Below the pieces are notes generated by a model. That model was not told where the DNA came from, made no database searches, and saw nothing but the letters and a program-made list of their open reading frames with translations. A DNA stretch of 33,625 bases from Lachnospiraceae bacterium UBA935 (GTDB lineage Bacteria > Bacillota > Clostridia > Lachnospirales > Lachnospiraceae). Below, piece by piece: positions 33,607 through 33,625 of this stretch. Location: assembly GCA_002293525.1 (NCBI GenBank), contig DBDJ01000047.1, positions 1 to 33,625 of the forward strand. Direction: 5' to 3'. Numbering within the stretch: position 1 is the stretch's first letter; each line of letters begins with the position of its first letter. Both the position numbers and the translations under genes were made by a program.

Positions 33607-33625
33607 ATCTTCTCTCATCCAGACT
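33607..33625 (-). ncRNA. FMN riboswitch (RFN element), 3' end only
   Basis: On the minus strand the window edge reads AGTCTGGATGAGAGAAGAT, the conserved 3' closing part of the FMN aptamer. The rest lies outside the window. It should shut off ribU when FMN binds. Confidence 0.85.

Noticed and set aside
1..33625. tRNA and rRNA genes
   Set aside because: No TpsiC-like GTTCRANYC string in a cloverleaf context and no rRNA signature was noticed on either strand; a covariance search would be decisive.

Overview
The window looks like a chromosome segment of a Gram-positive, low-to-mid G+C bacterium, most likely class Clostridia. The signs are strong AGGAGG-type ribosome binding sites, lipobox lipoproteins, a YesM/YesN-type two-component pair, an ABC sugar importer without its own ATPase, a RibU-type ECF protein behind an FMN riboswitch, and a CopA/CopZ copper operon. 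The genus cannot be told from the sequence alone.

Layout. (1) 1-3.8 kb, minus strand: the 5' part of a DUF2207 membrane protein, then hxlR-mnmA. (2) 4.1-20.6 kb: a carbohydrate-use island. A lipoprotein substrate-binding protein reads left. Reading right are a GH97 glycosidase, a sensor kinase, an AraC-type response regulator with a terminator, two permeases, a second GH97, a DUF5107-TPR protein and an aldose 1-epimerase. The binding-protein gene and the permease operon, 6 kb apart and on opposite strands, share a nearly identical 58-nt promoter element, so they are probably co-activated by the response regulator. The retaining-type active-site pattern of both GH97 enzymes and the mutarotase suggest import and cytoplasmic hydrolysis of a galacto-configured oligosaccharide (inference). 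(3) 20.7-26.1 kb: a copper operon, copA - HMA/DsbD-like/cupredoxin fusion - unknown lipoprotein - copZ. (4) 26.1-28.4 kb: gene relics (kinase, glutathionyl-hydroquinone-reductase-like, LarE-like, HxlR, fusion-gene fragment) interleaved with a small ABM-fold protein and a Phd/RelE-type toxin-antitoxin pair. (5) 28.4-31.6 kb: an AbiEi/AbiEii pair and an AAA ATPase fused to a PD-(D/E)XK nuclease. (6) 32.0-32.8 kb: a collapsed second copy of the copper operon that keeps an intact copZ, plus a 46-nt relic of the ATPase gene. (7) 32.8-33.6 kb, minus strand: ribU with its riboswitch terminator and the 3' edge of the FMN aptamer.

The main story beyond gene content is duplication followed by deletion. 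A deletion-scarred copy of the mnmA-hxlR-promoter segment (20687-21067) lies in direct orientation to the intact one (2298-3940), so the two copies bracket the sugar island and separate the hxlR gene from the copA operon it probably once faced. The same palindrome-bearing promoter occurs three times: facing away from hxlR with no gene behind it, before copA, and before the collapsed copper operon. All comparisons were made by eye.
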